A stretch of DNA of 64,000 bases from JAWKNZ01 sp041391425 (lineage in GTDB: Bacteria > Bdellovibrionota_B > Oligoflexia > Oligoflexales > JAWKNZ01), in assembly GCA_041391425.1 (NCBI GenBank), contig JAWKNZ010000003.1, positions 372,001 through 436,000 on the forward strand, in the 5' to 3' direction. Made by a program: the position numbers and the translations under genes. The notes beneath the pieces were generated by a model, which made no database searches, had not been told where the DNA came from, and was given only the letters and a program-made list of their open reading frames with translations. This document shows, piece by piece, positions 44,061-52,962 of this stretch (within the stretch, counting starts at the first letter, position 1; each line of letters starts with the position of its first letter).

Positions 44061-45677
44061 ATGCCAGAAAAAAACCCTCCTTCACCAGAAGAAATCCAAA
44101 AAGAGTTTGAAGAATTTGTCCGTAAAAAGTTTGGAGGAAAGGTGCAGATAATCAGTCAAGGTATGGATTTTCAAGATTCAATGCCTGAAGACCATCATGA
44201 GAAAGATGCAGATATTGATGTTCCTGAAGAAAGGAAAACCTTTGATTTGAATTTTGATTTAACACCTAAAGAGGTTAAGGCCTATTTAGATCGATTTATA
44301 ATTAAACAAGACGAAGCTAAAAAGGCATTGGCTATTGCTGTCTGTGATCATTATAACCAGGTTGCAGCTACTTATGATGGTGATGAAAAGGCTTCAATTG
44401 ATGATTATTCAAAGCAAAATGTTTTAATTTTAGGTCCTACTGGTGTGGGTAAAACCTATATGATTAAACAAATTGCTAAATTGATTGGTGTTCCTTTTGT
44501 AAAGGCAGATGCAACTCGTTTTAGTGAAACCGGTTATATGGGCGCCAATGTTGATGATTTAGTGCGTGATCTTGTACATCAAGCAGGTGATGATGTGAAG
44601 ATGGCTCAATTCGGCATTGTTTATTTGGATGAGGCAGATAAGTTAGCTGTGCCTAAGCAGCTTTATGGTCGGGATGTGAGTGGTAGAGGCGTGCAATTGG
44701 GTATGCTAAAACTGATGGAAGAGACAGAGGTTGACTTACGAAGTGGCAATGATCCAGCCTCTCAGATGCAGGCTATGATTGAGTTTCAGAAGAAAGGGAA
44801 AGTAGAAAAGCAGATTATTAATACCAAACATATTCTTTTTATTGTTAGTGGAGCTTTTACAGGCTTAGATAAAATCATTAATAGAAGATTAAATAAAAAA
44901 GCGATTGGATTTAAGTCAAGTAAAAACTCACAATCTGTTCATGATCAAATTTTGCATGAGGCTATTACTCAAGATTTTATTGATTTTGGATTTGAGCCAG
45001 AGTTCGTTGGCAGGTTGCCGGTGAGAGTGGCATGCGATCATTTGCAAGCTGAGGATTTATATCAAATACTAAAAAATTCAGAAGGGTCTGTAATCAAACA
45101 ATATGTAGCGGCATTTCATGCGTATGGTATTGATGCTGAGTTTACCGACGACGCGCTAACTGAGATTGCTAGATTAGCGGAGTCAGAAAAAACGGGCGCA
45201 AGGGCATTAATGACTCTATGTGAAAAAATATTGAGGGATTATAAATTTGAGCTTCCGTCTACCGGAATTACAAAGTTGCAAATTAATAAGGAGCTGGTTG
45301 AGCATCCAGCTAAGGTATTACGTGAATTGCTGTCGCAACCAAATGTCAATTTTCATAAAAATTTATATAAAAAGATATCCATGTTTGAGGAAAATTTTGC
45401 AAGGCAGCATGGAATGACAATCGAGTTTAGTGAGGAGGCAAGAGATGAGATTTGTACTTCTTCCTCCGAGGCAAAACAGCCAGTTTGTGATTTTTTATCG
45501 AACATTTTAAATAGTTATGAGTATGGGCTAAAGCTTGTGCAGCAAAATACAGGGCAAAAGCATTTTTTGTTTGATGCGGAAGTTGTTAGAAACCCACGTC
45601 AAAGCCTGGAAAGAATAATTAGAGACTCTTATGAGTCTGCGAGTAAGAAGCCTGAAGAAGAATTACCAGATGCTTGA
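44061..45677 (+). CDS. ClpX-like AAA+ unfoldase without zinc-binding domain
   Basis: 538 residues. Instead of the ClpX zinc domain there is a ~75-residue acidic N-terminus. The AAA+ core follows: VKAYLDRFIIKQDEAKKAL (as in ClpX/HslU), Walker A GPTGVGKTY (~131), TGYMGANVDDLVRDL, Walker B IVYLDEADK (~191), FVGRLPV sensor region, and sensor 2 GARAL (~374). An RLNKKAIGFKSS segment may correspond to the ClpX IGF loop that docks ClpP. An extra ~150-residue C-terminal domain repeats part of the lid-like helix (FEEN..RQHGMTIEFSEEARDEI). Probably a specialised paralogue rather than the housekeeping clpX. Its 3' end overlaps the convergent mmsA by 15 bases. Confidence 0.88.
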   Translation: MPEKNPPSPEEIQKEFEEFVRKKFGGKVQIISQGMDFQDSMPEDHHEKDADIDVPEERKTFDLNFDLTPKEVKAYLDRFIIKQDEAKKALAIAVCDHYNQVAATYDGDEKASIDDYSKQNVLILGPTGVGKTYMIKQIAKLIGVPFVKADATRFSETGYMGANVDDLVRDLVHQAGDDVKMAQFGIVYLDEADKLAVPKQLYGRDVSGRGVQLGMLKLMEETEVDLRSGNDPASQMQAMIEFQKKGKVEKQIINTKHILFIVSGAFTGLDKIINRRLNKKAIGFKSSKNSQSVHDQILHEAITQDFIDFGFEPEFVGRLPVRVACDHLQAEDLYQILKNSEGSVIKQYVAAFHAYGIDAEFTDDALTEIARLAESEKTGARALMTLCEKILRDYKFELPSTGITKLQINKELVEHPAKVLRELLSQPNVNFHKNLYKKISMFEENFARQHGMTIEFSEEARDEICTSSSEAKQPVCDFLSNILNSYEYGLKLVQQNTGQKHFLFDAEVVRNPRQSLERIIRDSYESASKKPEEELPDA

Positions 45678-47123
45678 GCCTTTGCTCCATCTTTCTATCG
45701 TTACTTTTTTATCGGTGAAAAAGTCTACGGATGCTTTTCCATGGACTTTTATGTCACCAAAAAAAGACTCCTTTGCTCCACCAAAAGAAAAAAACGACAT
45801 TGGTGCAGGAACTCCGATATTTATGCCTACCATGCCAGGATGGACCTCATATCGAAACTTTCTAGCTGCTGCTCCACTTGTTGTGAATAAGGTTGTTGTA
45901 TTTGCGTAGCGGGAGCTATTTATCCATTCAATGGCTTGATCTAAACTATTTGCTGTGGCAAGGCAAATGACAGGTCCAAATACTTCTTCTTGGGCAATTT
46001 TCTGATCCTTATGTATGTTTGCCAAAACTGTTGGTTTTAGAAAGTAACCGCGCATATTCTCTACACCAATTCGGCCATCAATTACTAATTCTGCACCTTG
46101 TTTTACCGCATTATCGATCATATTACAGATTCTCTCTTTTGCAGCCTGCGAAATGAGTGGCCCCATTTGAGTTGTTGGATCCATTCCGTCGCCTATCCGG
46201 ATGCTTTTAACCCTTTCTTGCATCTTTTCTGCAACTTTTTGTGCTACATCTTGGCCGATGCTAATAATTACGGAACCAGCTAAGCAACGCTCCCCAGCGC
46301 AGCCTATTATAGAGTCGAGAGCAGTATCGACAGCCTTTTCTAAATGTGCATCTTTCAGAATAACCATGAAATTTTTTGCTCCACCTAGCGATTGGACTCG
46401 CTTGTAGTGGGACGCACTTGTTTTATACACATATTTTGCTACTTCGGTTGACCCTACAAAGGAAACACCTTTCACAGAAGGATGAGTGCATAATGCATTT
46501 ACGACTTCTTTACCCCCATGAACAATATTTAGTACTCCTGGTGGAAATCCGGCTTTCTCAACTAGTTTTGTCAACAGTATTTGGGTTAATGGTACTCTCT
46601 CGCTAGGTTTCAATACATAAGTGTTTCCCGCTGCTACCGCAAAAGGCCAAAACCAATAGGGCACCATAGCTGGAAAATTGAACGGTGCAATACCAGCAAA
46701 AACACCCATCGATTGCTTAACTGAGTGACTATCTATCGACTGGGCGATGTCTTCTTGAAATTCCCCCATAATTAAAGAAGGCATACTAGTTGCTGTTTCA
46801 ACCATCTGAATAGCGCGTCTAACACTGCCTTTTGATTCTAACAGGGTTTTACCATGTTCTTTTGTAATCTCGGCAGCTAATAGATCAAAATCCTTTTCCA
46901 TTAAGCTTTTAAGACGAAAAAAAGGCTGTATTCTATCTATTACGGGAGTTTTTTTCCAGTGTGCATATGCTTGGCTAGCAGCATCAACTGCAGCATCGAC
47001 TTCGGCTTTTGTTCCAAGCGGTGTCCGTGCTAGTAGTTCTTCAGATGCAGGATTTATTACATCGTAGAACTCTGTGGCTGAAGAGTCCGTCCACTTTCCA
47101 TTTATGTAATGTTTTAGCTTCAA
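45663..47123 (-). CDS. mmsA: CoA-acylating methylmalonate-semialdehyde dehydrogenase
   Basis: Converts methylmalonate semialdehyde or malonate semialdehyde to propionyl- or acetyl-CoA in valine, inositol or beta-alanine breakdown. 486 residues: INGKWTDSSA start, PFNFPAMVPYWFWPFAVAAGNT (CoA-dependent ALDH signature), KPSERVPLT, SLGGAKNFMVIL (here G replaces Glu of ordinary ALDHs, as in MmsA), and CAGERCLAGS with the catalytic Cys. TTG start at 47123 is supported by AGGGGG six bases upstream. Monocistronic. Confidence 0.94.
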   Translation of the reverse strand: MKLKHYINGKWTDSSATEFYDVINPASEELLARTPLGTKAEVDAAVDAASQAYAHWKKTPVIDRIQPFFRLKSLMEKDFDLLAAEITKEHGKTLLESKGSVRRAIQMVETATSMPSLIMGEFQEDIAQSIDSHSVKQSMGVFAGIAPFNFPAMVPYWFWPFAVAAGNTYVLKPSERVPLTQILLTKLVEKAGFPPGVLNIVHGGKEVVNALCTHPSVKGVSFVGSTEVAKYVYKTSASHYKRVQSLGGAKNFMVILKDAHLEKAVDTALDSIIGCAGERCLAGSVIISIGQDVAQKVAEKMQERVKSIRIGDGMDPTTQMGPLISQAAKERICNMIDNAVKQGAELVIDGRIGVENMRGYFLKPTVLANIHKDQKIAQEEVFGPVICLATANSLDQAIEWINSSRYANTTTLFTTSGAAARKFRYEVHPGMVGINIGVPAPMSFFSFGGAKESFFGDIKVHGKASVDFFTDKKVTIERWSKGSSIW

Positions 47124-47258
47124 TGTTTTCCCCCTGCAGGAATTTTACTAGTTATGGTATAATGAATGTGTAAAAATATAATGTAGGTAGAAGATATATT
47201 CAAATAAAATAAGAATTTGTTAATTCTCTATTATAGCAAATTTGGGATAATTATTTCG

Positions 47259-47384
47259 TAGCTATTCAGCGTATCTTTTCCCTTCAATATGTCGCTTGAT
47301 GCATCGTCATCCTTCGCTTCACTCAGGATGACGGGCAGTCAAGGCTTTGAATCGATCAGATAAAAAATACGCTGAATAGTTACA
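47259..47384 (+). repeat. Dispersed inverted-repeat element, copy C
   Basis: Same orientation as A and B: GTAGCTATTCAGCG ... CGCTGAATAGTTAC ends (one mismatch in the left arm), with only one half of the nested REP (CCTTCGCTTCACTCAGGATGACG) in its centre. Lies between the mmsA start and the chemoreceptor gene's terminator. Confidence 0.9.
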
Positions 47385-47431
47385 TTATTTCTTTGTGGAT
47401 ATTTTATGATGTAAGGATGGAGTGATTCAAT

Positions 47432-47460
47432 AAAAAAAACCCCTAACACTAAGTTAGGAG
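47432..47460 (-). terminator. Intrinsic terminator of the chemoreceptor gene
   Basis: On the minus strand CTCCTAAC - TTAGT - GTTAGGGG followed by eight T; 40 bases after the stop. Confidence 0.85.
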
Positions 47461-47501
47461 TTTTAAAGTATTTAACTAGTAGAAGTTGAAGGTTTTATTT
47501 A

Positions 47502-49289
47502 TTAAGAAAATTTGAAACCTTTTATCGTGTTCTGAGTCATCTTCATCGGAGGATCCCCTAGTCGAACAACATTATCTACGTTTTGCTCAGTATTAGACTC
47601 GTGCTCAAAGTCTTCGTCTTGAGAACTTCTATTGTGAGCTTTGTTCTTATTACCAATAGCGATGGTTTCAAGGGTTTTTACATAACCTTCAAGATTTGAA
47701 GACTGTCCTGTTAGGCTAGCCGACAGCTCTTTAAGTTCGAGAGACGAGCTATCAAAGTGAGCAGCTACATCGTTGATTTCATTCATTGCTTCAGAAATCC
47801 CGTTGACACCTGCAGATTGTTCTTTAGCTGCTAAGCTTAAGTCTTCCATTCTTTCTTTCATGTTGACGACATATCCAGACAATTCTGAGAAAATTTCGGC
47901 GCAACGATTTGTGATGCCTACCCCTTCCTGGATAGATTTTTGTCCAGATTCGACGAGAGAAATCATTCGAGACCTGGTTCTCTCAACAATATCATTAACT
48001 GTTTTTGCACTCTTGTCCAAAATTTCACTGATTTCTCCGGCAGCTTTTCCAGAGATTGAGGCCAAATTCCCAACTTCTTCAGCAACAACGGCAAAGCCCT
48101 TCCCGTCCTCTCCGGCTCGAGCAGCTTCGACAGAAGCATTGAAGGATAGAAGCTTAGTTTGGAATACGATATCATTAATAACTTTAGTTTTGTCTTCGAC
48201 CTCATTAATAATTGCAATGATGTCTTTTAGCTCTTTGTTGTTTTCTTCTACCTCAGAAAGAATATTACTTCCATTTGAATCAATTTGATTCATCGAAGTA
48301 ACAACGGCTTGAATTGCTTTTTGCCCTTCTTCTGCTTTTGTTTGACTGGTATTGGCAAATTCGTTGAGTTTACCTACGCTTTCTGCAGTGTTTTGTACCA
48401 TGGAGTTAATTTCATCAAGAGAGGCAACGGTTTCTTGGACTGCACTTGCCTGTTTTTGGGTTTGGTCTGCTAACCCAGAAGTAAGAGAGTCAAGATGGAT
48501 GCTGTTGTCATGGGCTTTTGAAGAAGCGACTTTAAGCCTTTTAGATAGCTCAATAATGCGTTTACTTAGGTTTAAGACGATAAATATCGTAATAAATAGA
48601 GCGACTAAGTTGAAAAGTACAGATAGGATAGAAATATTTTCAATCATAGATGCATTGGCAGCCACCTGCCCACTGATAGGTGTTTCTACTTCTAAAATAC
48701 CCCTGACATCGTTGAGTTTCCAATTTTTGAATGGAGTATCTGGATGATTGTTGTGACAATTAACACAACCTTGAGCTACCAATTTATCTGCAATAGCTAC
48801 ACGAACGTGCTCTTTTCCATTCTCCATGATAGTTTGTCTGTAAGTTTTTTCCGGATTTTCCTTTAGATATGCAAGTGCATCTTTTTGGAAATCGTCTAGA
48901 ACCCTTGAAGCTCTATTTGGGAATGGCAAGTCACTGTAAAGCCTTAATCTAATACCATCATCAGATTTGGCAAATGTTGCACTTAAATCTTGAATGAAAG
49001 TTGCTGGTAAAGGAAGAACCCCTTTGACGCCGTCATGGTCTATACCAAACTTTAACTTATTGTTGTCAGAGGAATTAATTTTATTTACAACTTTATTGGT
49101 ATAATAACCGCGGATTGCCTTGTATTGTTTTATTGTATTTAAAGCTGTCTCTTCTGCTGCCTTGGTTGTGTTTTCAAGGCTAGATTTTTTTAACATGTTG
49201 ATCTGAATTGCAATTGCAACCGGGAAAATTAAAATAATCGGAAGCGAAACTCTCCAAAATAGATTCAAATTTCGGTAAAAGCTAAACAT
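47502..49289 (-). CDS. Methyl-accepting chemotaxis protein with DUF3365 c-haem sensor domain
   Basis: 595 residues. TM1 (~12-32), periplasmic DUF3365/Tll0287-like domain (~45-210) ending with GCVNCH at ~174-179, a CxxCH c-type haem attachment motif; TM2 (~220-242), a short HAMP-like linker, and a full signalling domain with the hairpin tip FNASVEAARAGEDGKGFAVVAEEV. It would sense redox, oxygen or nitric oxide through haem and signal to CheA. Variable acidic tail after ~540. AAGGGGG ribosome site precedes the ATG. Its stop is followed by an intrinsic terminator. Confidence 0.93.
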   Translation of the reverse strand: MFSFYRNLNLFWRVSLPIILIFPVAIAIQINMLKKSSLENTTKAAEETALNTIKQYKAIRGYYTNKVVNKINSSDNNKLKFGIDHDGVKGVLPLPATFIQDLSATFAKSDDGIRLRLYSDLPFPNRASRVLDDFQKDALAYLKENPEKTYRQTIMENGKEHVRVAIADKLVAQGCVNCHNNHPDTPFKNWKLNDVRGILEVETPISGQVAANASMIENISILSVLFNLVALFITIFIVLNLSKRIIELSKRLKVASSKAHDNSIHLDSLTSGLADQTQKQASAVQETVASLDEINSMVQNTAESVGKLNEFANTSQTKAEEGQKAIQAVVTSMNQIDSNGSNILSEVEENNKELKDIIAIINEVEDKTKVINDIVFQTKLLSFNASVEAARAGEDGKGFAVVAEEVGNLASISGKAAGEISEILDKSAKTVNDIVERTRSRMISLVESGQKSIQEGVGITNRCAEIFSELSGYVVNMKERMEDLSLAAKEQSAGVNGISEAMNEINDVAAHFDSSSLELKELSASLTGQSSNLEGYVKTLETIAIGNKNKAHNRSSQDEDFEHESNTEQNVDNVVRLGDPPMKMTQNTIKGFKFS

Positions 49290-50013
49290 GCTAATAAACC
49301 CCCTTCTTATGTTTTAGTTAAATAATTTCTCTATGTTTTCACCGGATTTTTTTTGCAACCCAGACTAGCGATTTTATTGGAATGCCGATATAGTACCCCG
49401 ATCCATTTACCTAGTGATTGCCTGTATCGACTCATTGAAATAAAAAAAAAGTAATTCTTACGATTTTTTTATTTCTCGTTTAATATTAATAAGTTAGAAT
49501 GATGGTTTTTTATTTGATGTCAAGTATGCAAATTTTTTTGGCGGGAGCAAGGTGGATTTTTTTTGATTATATATATTATATCAAATTGTTATCGTTATTT
49601 TGTTATTGGGATATCGAGTTTGTGGTTTACAGTTGGTTTCGTTCTATTATATTAATGACTTATGAATATTCGGATTTTTGAACAGTATTATTTGTTTAAT
49701 GCAGCAAAAAATCATTTTTGTTAAGTACTAACTTTTTTTAAGTGTATAGAGCTCCAAATACCACGTGTTTTAACGTAAAAAACACCTCAATGTGCAGTTT
49801 GGGATGTTTTTTAATAAAAATAGACTAAACAGCAAAAAGTTTAATTTTCAAAGTTTGATTTTGTTTCTATAGTTTCTAGATTTAATTCTGACAGCTTTTA
49901 GATAGTTTGAATATAATATATAATATCTATGCAAATAATATATTTTGACTGATTGACACCTTCTTAATTTTAAGATTTTTCGATCACTATTATTTTTTAT
50001 AAAAATTTGTCTT
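49290..50013. other. Intergenic, no gene seen
   Basis: 724 AT-rich bases between divergent chemoreceptor and symporter genes. A weak stem GTGTTTT/AAAACAC lies near 49765-49786. A 60-codon frame at 49499 lacks a ribosome site and is rejected. Confidence 0.4.
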
Positions 50014-51468
50014 ATGGAAACATTTAAAACAAATCCTACTATTATATCCTTTATTACTCGTATTGATTTGATAGTCTTTACTGCTGTTATTATTGTTACG
50101 ATAGTTGCCGTTTTGTGGGGAAATTATTTAAAAGAGAAATCAAATTCCGAAGATGCTGGATTTTTAGATCATCTTCTTATGGGAAGACAATTGACTTTAC
50201 CCATGTTTATTGCCACTTTGGTTGCTACATGGTATGGAGGAATATTTGGAGTTACGGCAATTGCATTTGAAAAAGGTATTTATAATTTCATTACGCAAGG
50301 CTTTTTTTGGTATATAACTTATATTATTTTTGCTTTGTTTCTTGTAAAAAAAATAAAGTCGATGGATTCAATCACCCTCCCTGAAATTGTGGGCAAGATA
50401 TATGGTCCCAAATCACAAAAGATAAGCGCCTTATTTAATTTTTTTAATGTAGTTCCTATTGCTTATGCAGTAAGTCTTGGGCTTTTTTTGCAGTCTATTT
50501 TCGGTGGCAGTGTAGAACTCATGACTCTAATAGGAGTTGCATTTGTAGTTGCATATTCAATTAAAGGCGGCTTCAGATCTGTGGTTTTTTCTGATCTTGT
50601 TCAATTTGTAGTTATGTGCACTTCGGTTATGTTGATTCTATTTTTTTCAGTTTATAAATTTGGTGGCCTAGAATTTTTGAAGACACATCTTCCAGAAAGG
50701 CATTTTTCCTTAACAGGGGGTGAGAGTTTATGGACTACATTTGCTTGGGGTTTGATTGCATTATCCACGTTAGTTGATCCAAATTTTTACCAAAGATGTT
50801 TTGCCGCGTACTCTGTTAAGGTCGCAAAAAAAGGGATTCTTATATCAACTGTTATTTGGGTTGTATTTGATATTTGCACAACATCTGGAGCAATGTACGC
50901 AGCCGCGGTTATACCAAAGGCTGACCCTAAAATAGCCTATTTGTCTTATGGAATTCAGATACTTCCAGATGGATTAAGAGGATTTGTATTGGCGGGGATT
51001 TTAGCTACAATTCTTTCTACGATTGACTCGTATATTTTTACCGCAGGAACCACTCTAACCTATGATATTGGCCCAAGAAAATATGCAAGAAATCCTAATT
51101 CTCATCACCTGAGTATTATCTTTGTGGGTCTTCTTGCTGTTATGATGGCGAGTTTTTTTGAAGGGGATATTAAGTCTATATGGAAAACCCTTGGTAGCTA
51201 TTCTGCTGCGTGTCTACTTTTTCCAGTTTTAATCGGTTACGTCATTCCTAATAAGTTAAATGATTATGATTTCATTTGGGCATCTATAATTGGTGCGGTG
51301 GCGACAACCTATTGGCGGCTTAGTGAACATTCGTCATTTTGGCAAGATATAGATGAACTGTATATAGGGATTTTAGCGACTGCTATCATATTGTTTATCA
51401 GGCTTGCTCTTAAATTTAAAAAAGGAAGAAATGAGAATATAGTATTGGAAAATAATAATGACATCTGA
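50014..51468 (+). CDS. Sodium:solute symporter (SSS family)
   Basis: 484 residues with about 13 membrane helices. FLDHLLMGRQLTLPMFIATLVATWYGG near the start, IKGGFRSVVFSDLVQF, and LAGILATILSTIDSYIFTAGTTLTYDI (the SSS signature near TM8, sodium-site serines) place it in the solute:sodium symporters. Substrate unknown; family members carry sugars, amino acids, choline-like or carboxylate compounds. No clear ribosome site before ATG 50014. Overlaps the downstream methyltransferase gene by 11 bases, so the two probably handle the same compound (inference). Confidence 0.9.
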   Translation: METFKTNPTIISFITRIDLIVFTAVIIVTIVAVLWGNYLKEKSNSEDAGFLDHLLMGRQLTLPMFIATLVATWYGGIFGVTAIAFEKGIYNFITQGFFWYITYIIFALFLVKKIKSMDSITLPEIVGKIYGPKSQKISALFNFFNVVPIAYAVSLGLFLQSIFGGSVELMTLIGVAFVVAYSIKGGFRSVVFSDLVQFVVMCTSVMLILFFSVYKFGGLEFLKTHLPERHFSLTGGESLWTTFAWGLIALSTLVDPNFYQRCFAAYSVKVAKKGILISTVIWVVFDICTTSGAMYAAAVIPKADPKIAYLSYGIQILPDGLRGFVLAGILATILSTIDSYIFTAGTTLTYDIGPRKYARNPNSHHLSIIFVGLLAVMMASFFEGDIKSIWKTLGSYSAACLLFPVLIGYVIPNKLNDYDFIWASIIGAVATTYWRLSEHSSFWQDIDELYIGILATAIILFIRLALKFKKGRNENIVLENNNDI

Positions 51469-52831
51469 GATCGATCAAATATTTAACTGCCCTTCATGCC
51501 ATAAAAATTTTTTGCTGTTGCATGATAAATATTACTCTTGTCCAAGCTGCCTTCAAAGATTTCCATTGGTTGGTTATATTCCTTGGTTGATAGAATCTCC
51601 AAATGCATCATTAGAAGAATGGAAAGGTCAGTTTAAATACCTTTTACAAGTTTTAGAAAAAGAAGCTGATCTGATGAAAATGGATCTTCAAAGAAAAGAC
51701 ATCTCTCAATCGACTTCACTAAGATTAAGAAAGTTGCTTCAGGCTAAGGTAGAACAAAAGAAAATAATGATAGAGTTGCTTTCACCGTTAGAGATCAATG
51801 ATAATGGGAGTGTTGCTTTAAGCGAAGCTCTTAAAACTAAGCTTCCATTTTCTCAAAATTTGATGAGTTATTACGATAACTTGCATAGAGATTGGACTTG
51901 GGGGGATCGCGAAAACGAGGCTAGCTTAGCTTGTATAAAAAAAGTAATTGATGGCAATAACTCGAATTTAGGAAAGTTTTTAGTGCTTGGTGGGGGAGGG
52001 TGTCGGCTCCCCTATGATATTCATAGAAGCTTTTCTCCTAAATGTACGGTTGTTGTGGATATAAATCCATTATTACTTTTAAGTGCTAGAAAAATAATAC
52101 GCGGCAAGACTTTAAAATTGTATGAATTTCCAATTGCTCCTAAAGATCTATCTTCTTTTGGCGTTTTAAGAAAATGCAAAGCTCCCGAAAAAATTGAAAA
52201 AAATTTTGAATTTGTTTTCGCAGATGTAAGTAACGCGCCTTTCAATCGTTCTACTTTTGATACAATTTTAACACCGTGGCTGATTGATATTATTGCCGAA
52301 GATCCTAGAGAATTTTTTCCAAAAATTAATTATTTGCTAGCAAACAATGGTAGATGGATTAACTTCGGTTCCTTGGTTTTTAATGGAAGAGGCCCCGCCA
52401 GTAACTATTCAATTGAAGAAGTACGTGAGATTATATCTAGTTCTGGTTTTGAAATTGAAAATGAAGTTTTTGAATCCATTCCTTATATGCAATCTCCCGA
52501 TAGTTGTCACGGAAGATTGGAGAAAATTTTTTGTTTTAGTGCAAAAAAAATAAAAGATGTTGAAATAAATGAATTCAAAAAGCATGATGTTTTACCGCCT
52601 TGGTTAAGTAGCACAAAGAATCCTGTACCGAAGTTAAGTGAGTTTGAGGTTCTTAAATCTATGTATTCAATCTATCTTGATGTTCTTGGAGAGATAGATG
52701 GCAATAAGTCTATTGAAGATATTTCAAGAATTTTTGCTCCTAAATATAAATTATCTTTTGATGAAGCCACGAGTTCAATTACTAGATATTTAACAAGAAC
52801 ATTTCAAGACTCGGTAGAGAAAAAATTGTAA
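51458..52831 (+). CDS. Zinc-ribbon / N2227-like methyltransferase / PqqD-like fusion
   Basis: 457 residues. N-terminal Trm112-like zinc ribbon (Cys11, Cys14, Cys28, Cys31); helical region; SAM-binding core from ~175 (FLVLGGGGCRLPYD, then DTILTPWLIDII and GRWINFGSLVFNG) which resembles the N2227/carnosine N-methyltransferase family more than ordinary class I enzymes; and a C-terminal ~70-residue domain (YLDVLGEIDGNKSIEDISRIF) that looks like a PqqD-type winged helix, a peptide-recognition module of RiPP systems. Translationally coupled to the SSS transporter. The stop TAA at 52829-52831 lies inside repeat copy D. A peptide or histidine-derived substrate would fit (inference). Confidence 0.75.
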   Translation: MTSEIDQIFNCPSCHKNFLLLHDKYYSCPSCLQRFPLVGYIPWLIESPNASLEEWKGQFKYLLQVLEKEADLMKMDLQRKDISQSTSLRLRKLLQAKVEQKKIMIELLSPLEINDNGSVALSEALKTKLPFSQNLMSYYDNLHRDWTWGDRENEASLACIKKVIDGNNSNLGKFLVLGGGGCRLPYDIHRSFSPKCTVVVDINPLLLLSARKIIRGKTLKLYEFPIAPKDLSSFGVLRKCKAPEKIEKNFEFVFADVSNAPFNRSTFDTILTPWLIDIIAEDPREFFPKINYLLANNGRWINFGSLVFNGRGPASNYSIEEVREIISSSGFEIENEVFESIPYMQSPDSCHGRLEKIFCFSAKKIKDVEINEFKKHDVLPPWLSSTKNPVPKLSEFEVLKSMYSIYLDVLGEIDGNKSIEDISRIFAPKYKLSFDEATSSITRYLTRTFQDSVEKKL

Positions 52832-52960
52832 CTATTCAGCGTATTTTTTATCTGATCGATTCAAATCCTTGACTGCCCATCATTCTGAGTGAAGCGAAGG
52901 ATGACGATGTATCAAGCGACATATTGAATGGAAAAGATAAAAAATACGCTGAATAGTTAC
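52828..52960 (-). repeat. Dispersed inverted-repeat element, copy D (reverse orientation)
   Basis: Perfect 25-base arms starting GTAACTATTCAGCG and including TATTTTTTATC / GATAAAAAATA; interior is the reverse complement of copies A-C. It fills the whole gap between two convergent genes (52831 and 52963) and supplies the stop codon of the upstream one; a hairpin with flanking T/A runs is able to terminate both transcripts. Confidence 0.92.
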
Positions 52961-52962
52961 AT

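Noticed and set aside
49499..49681. 60-codon plus-strand frame in the symporter upstream region
   Set aside because: Composition is just AT-rich random, no ribosome site.
49741..49820. Riboswitch upstream of the symporter
   Set aside because: Only a weak GTGTTTT/AAAACAC stem and no known aptamer core; no evidence for a switch.
11010..52960. CRISPR-like repeats
   Set aside because: The four similar repeats are 10-26 kb apart, palindromic, and have no regular spacers or cas genes.
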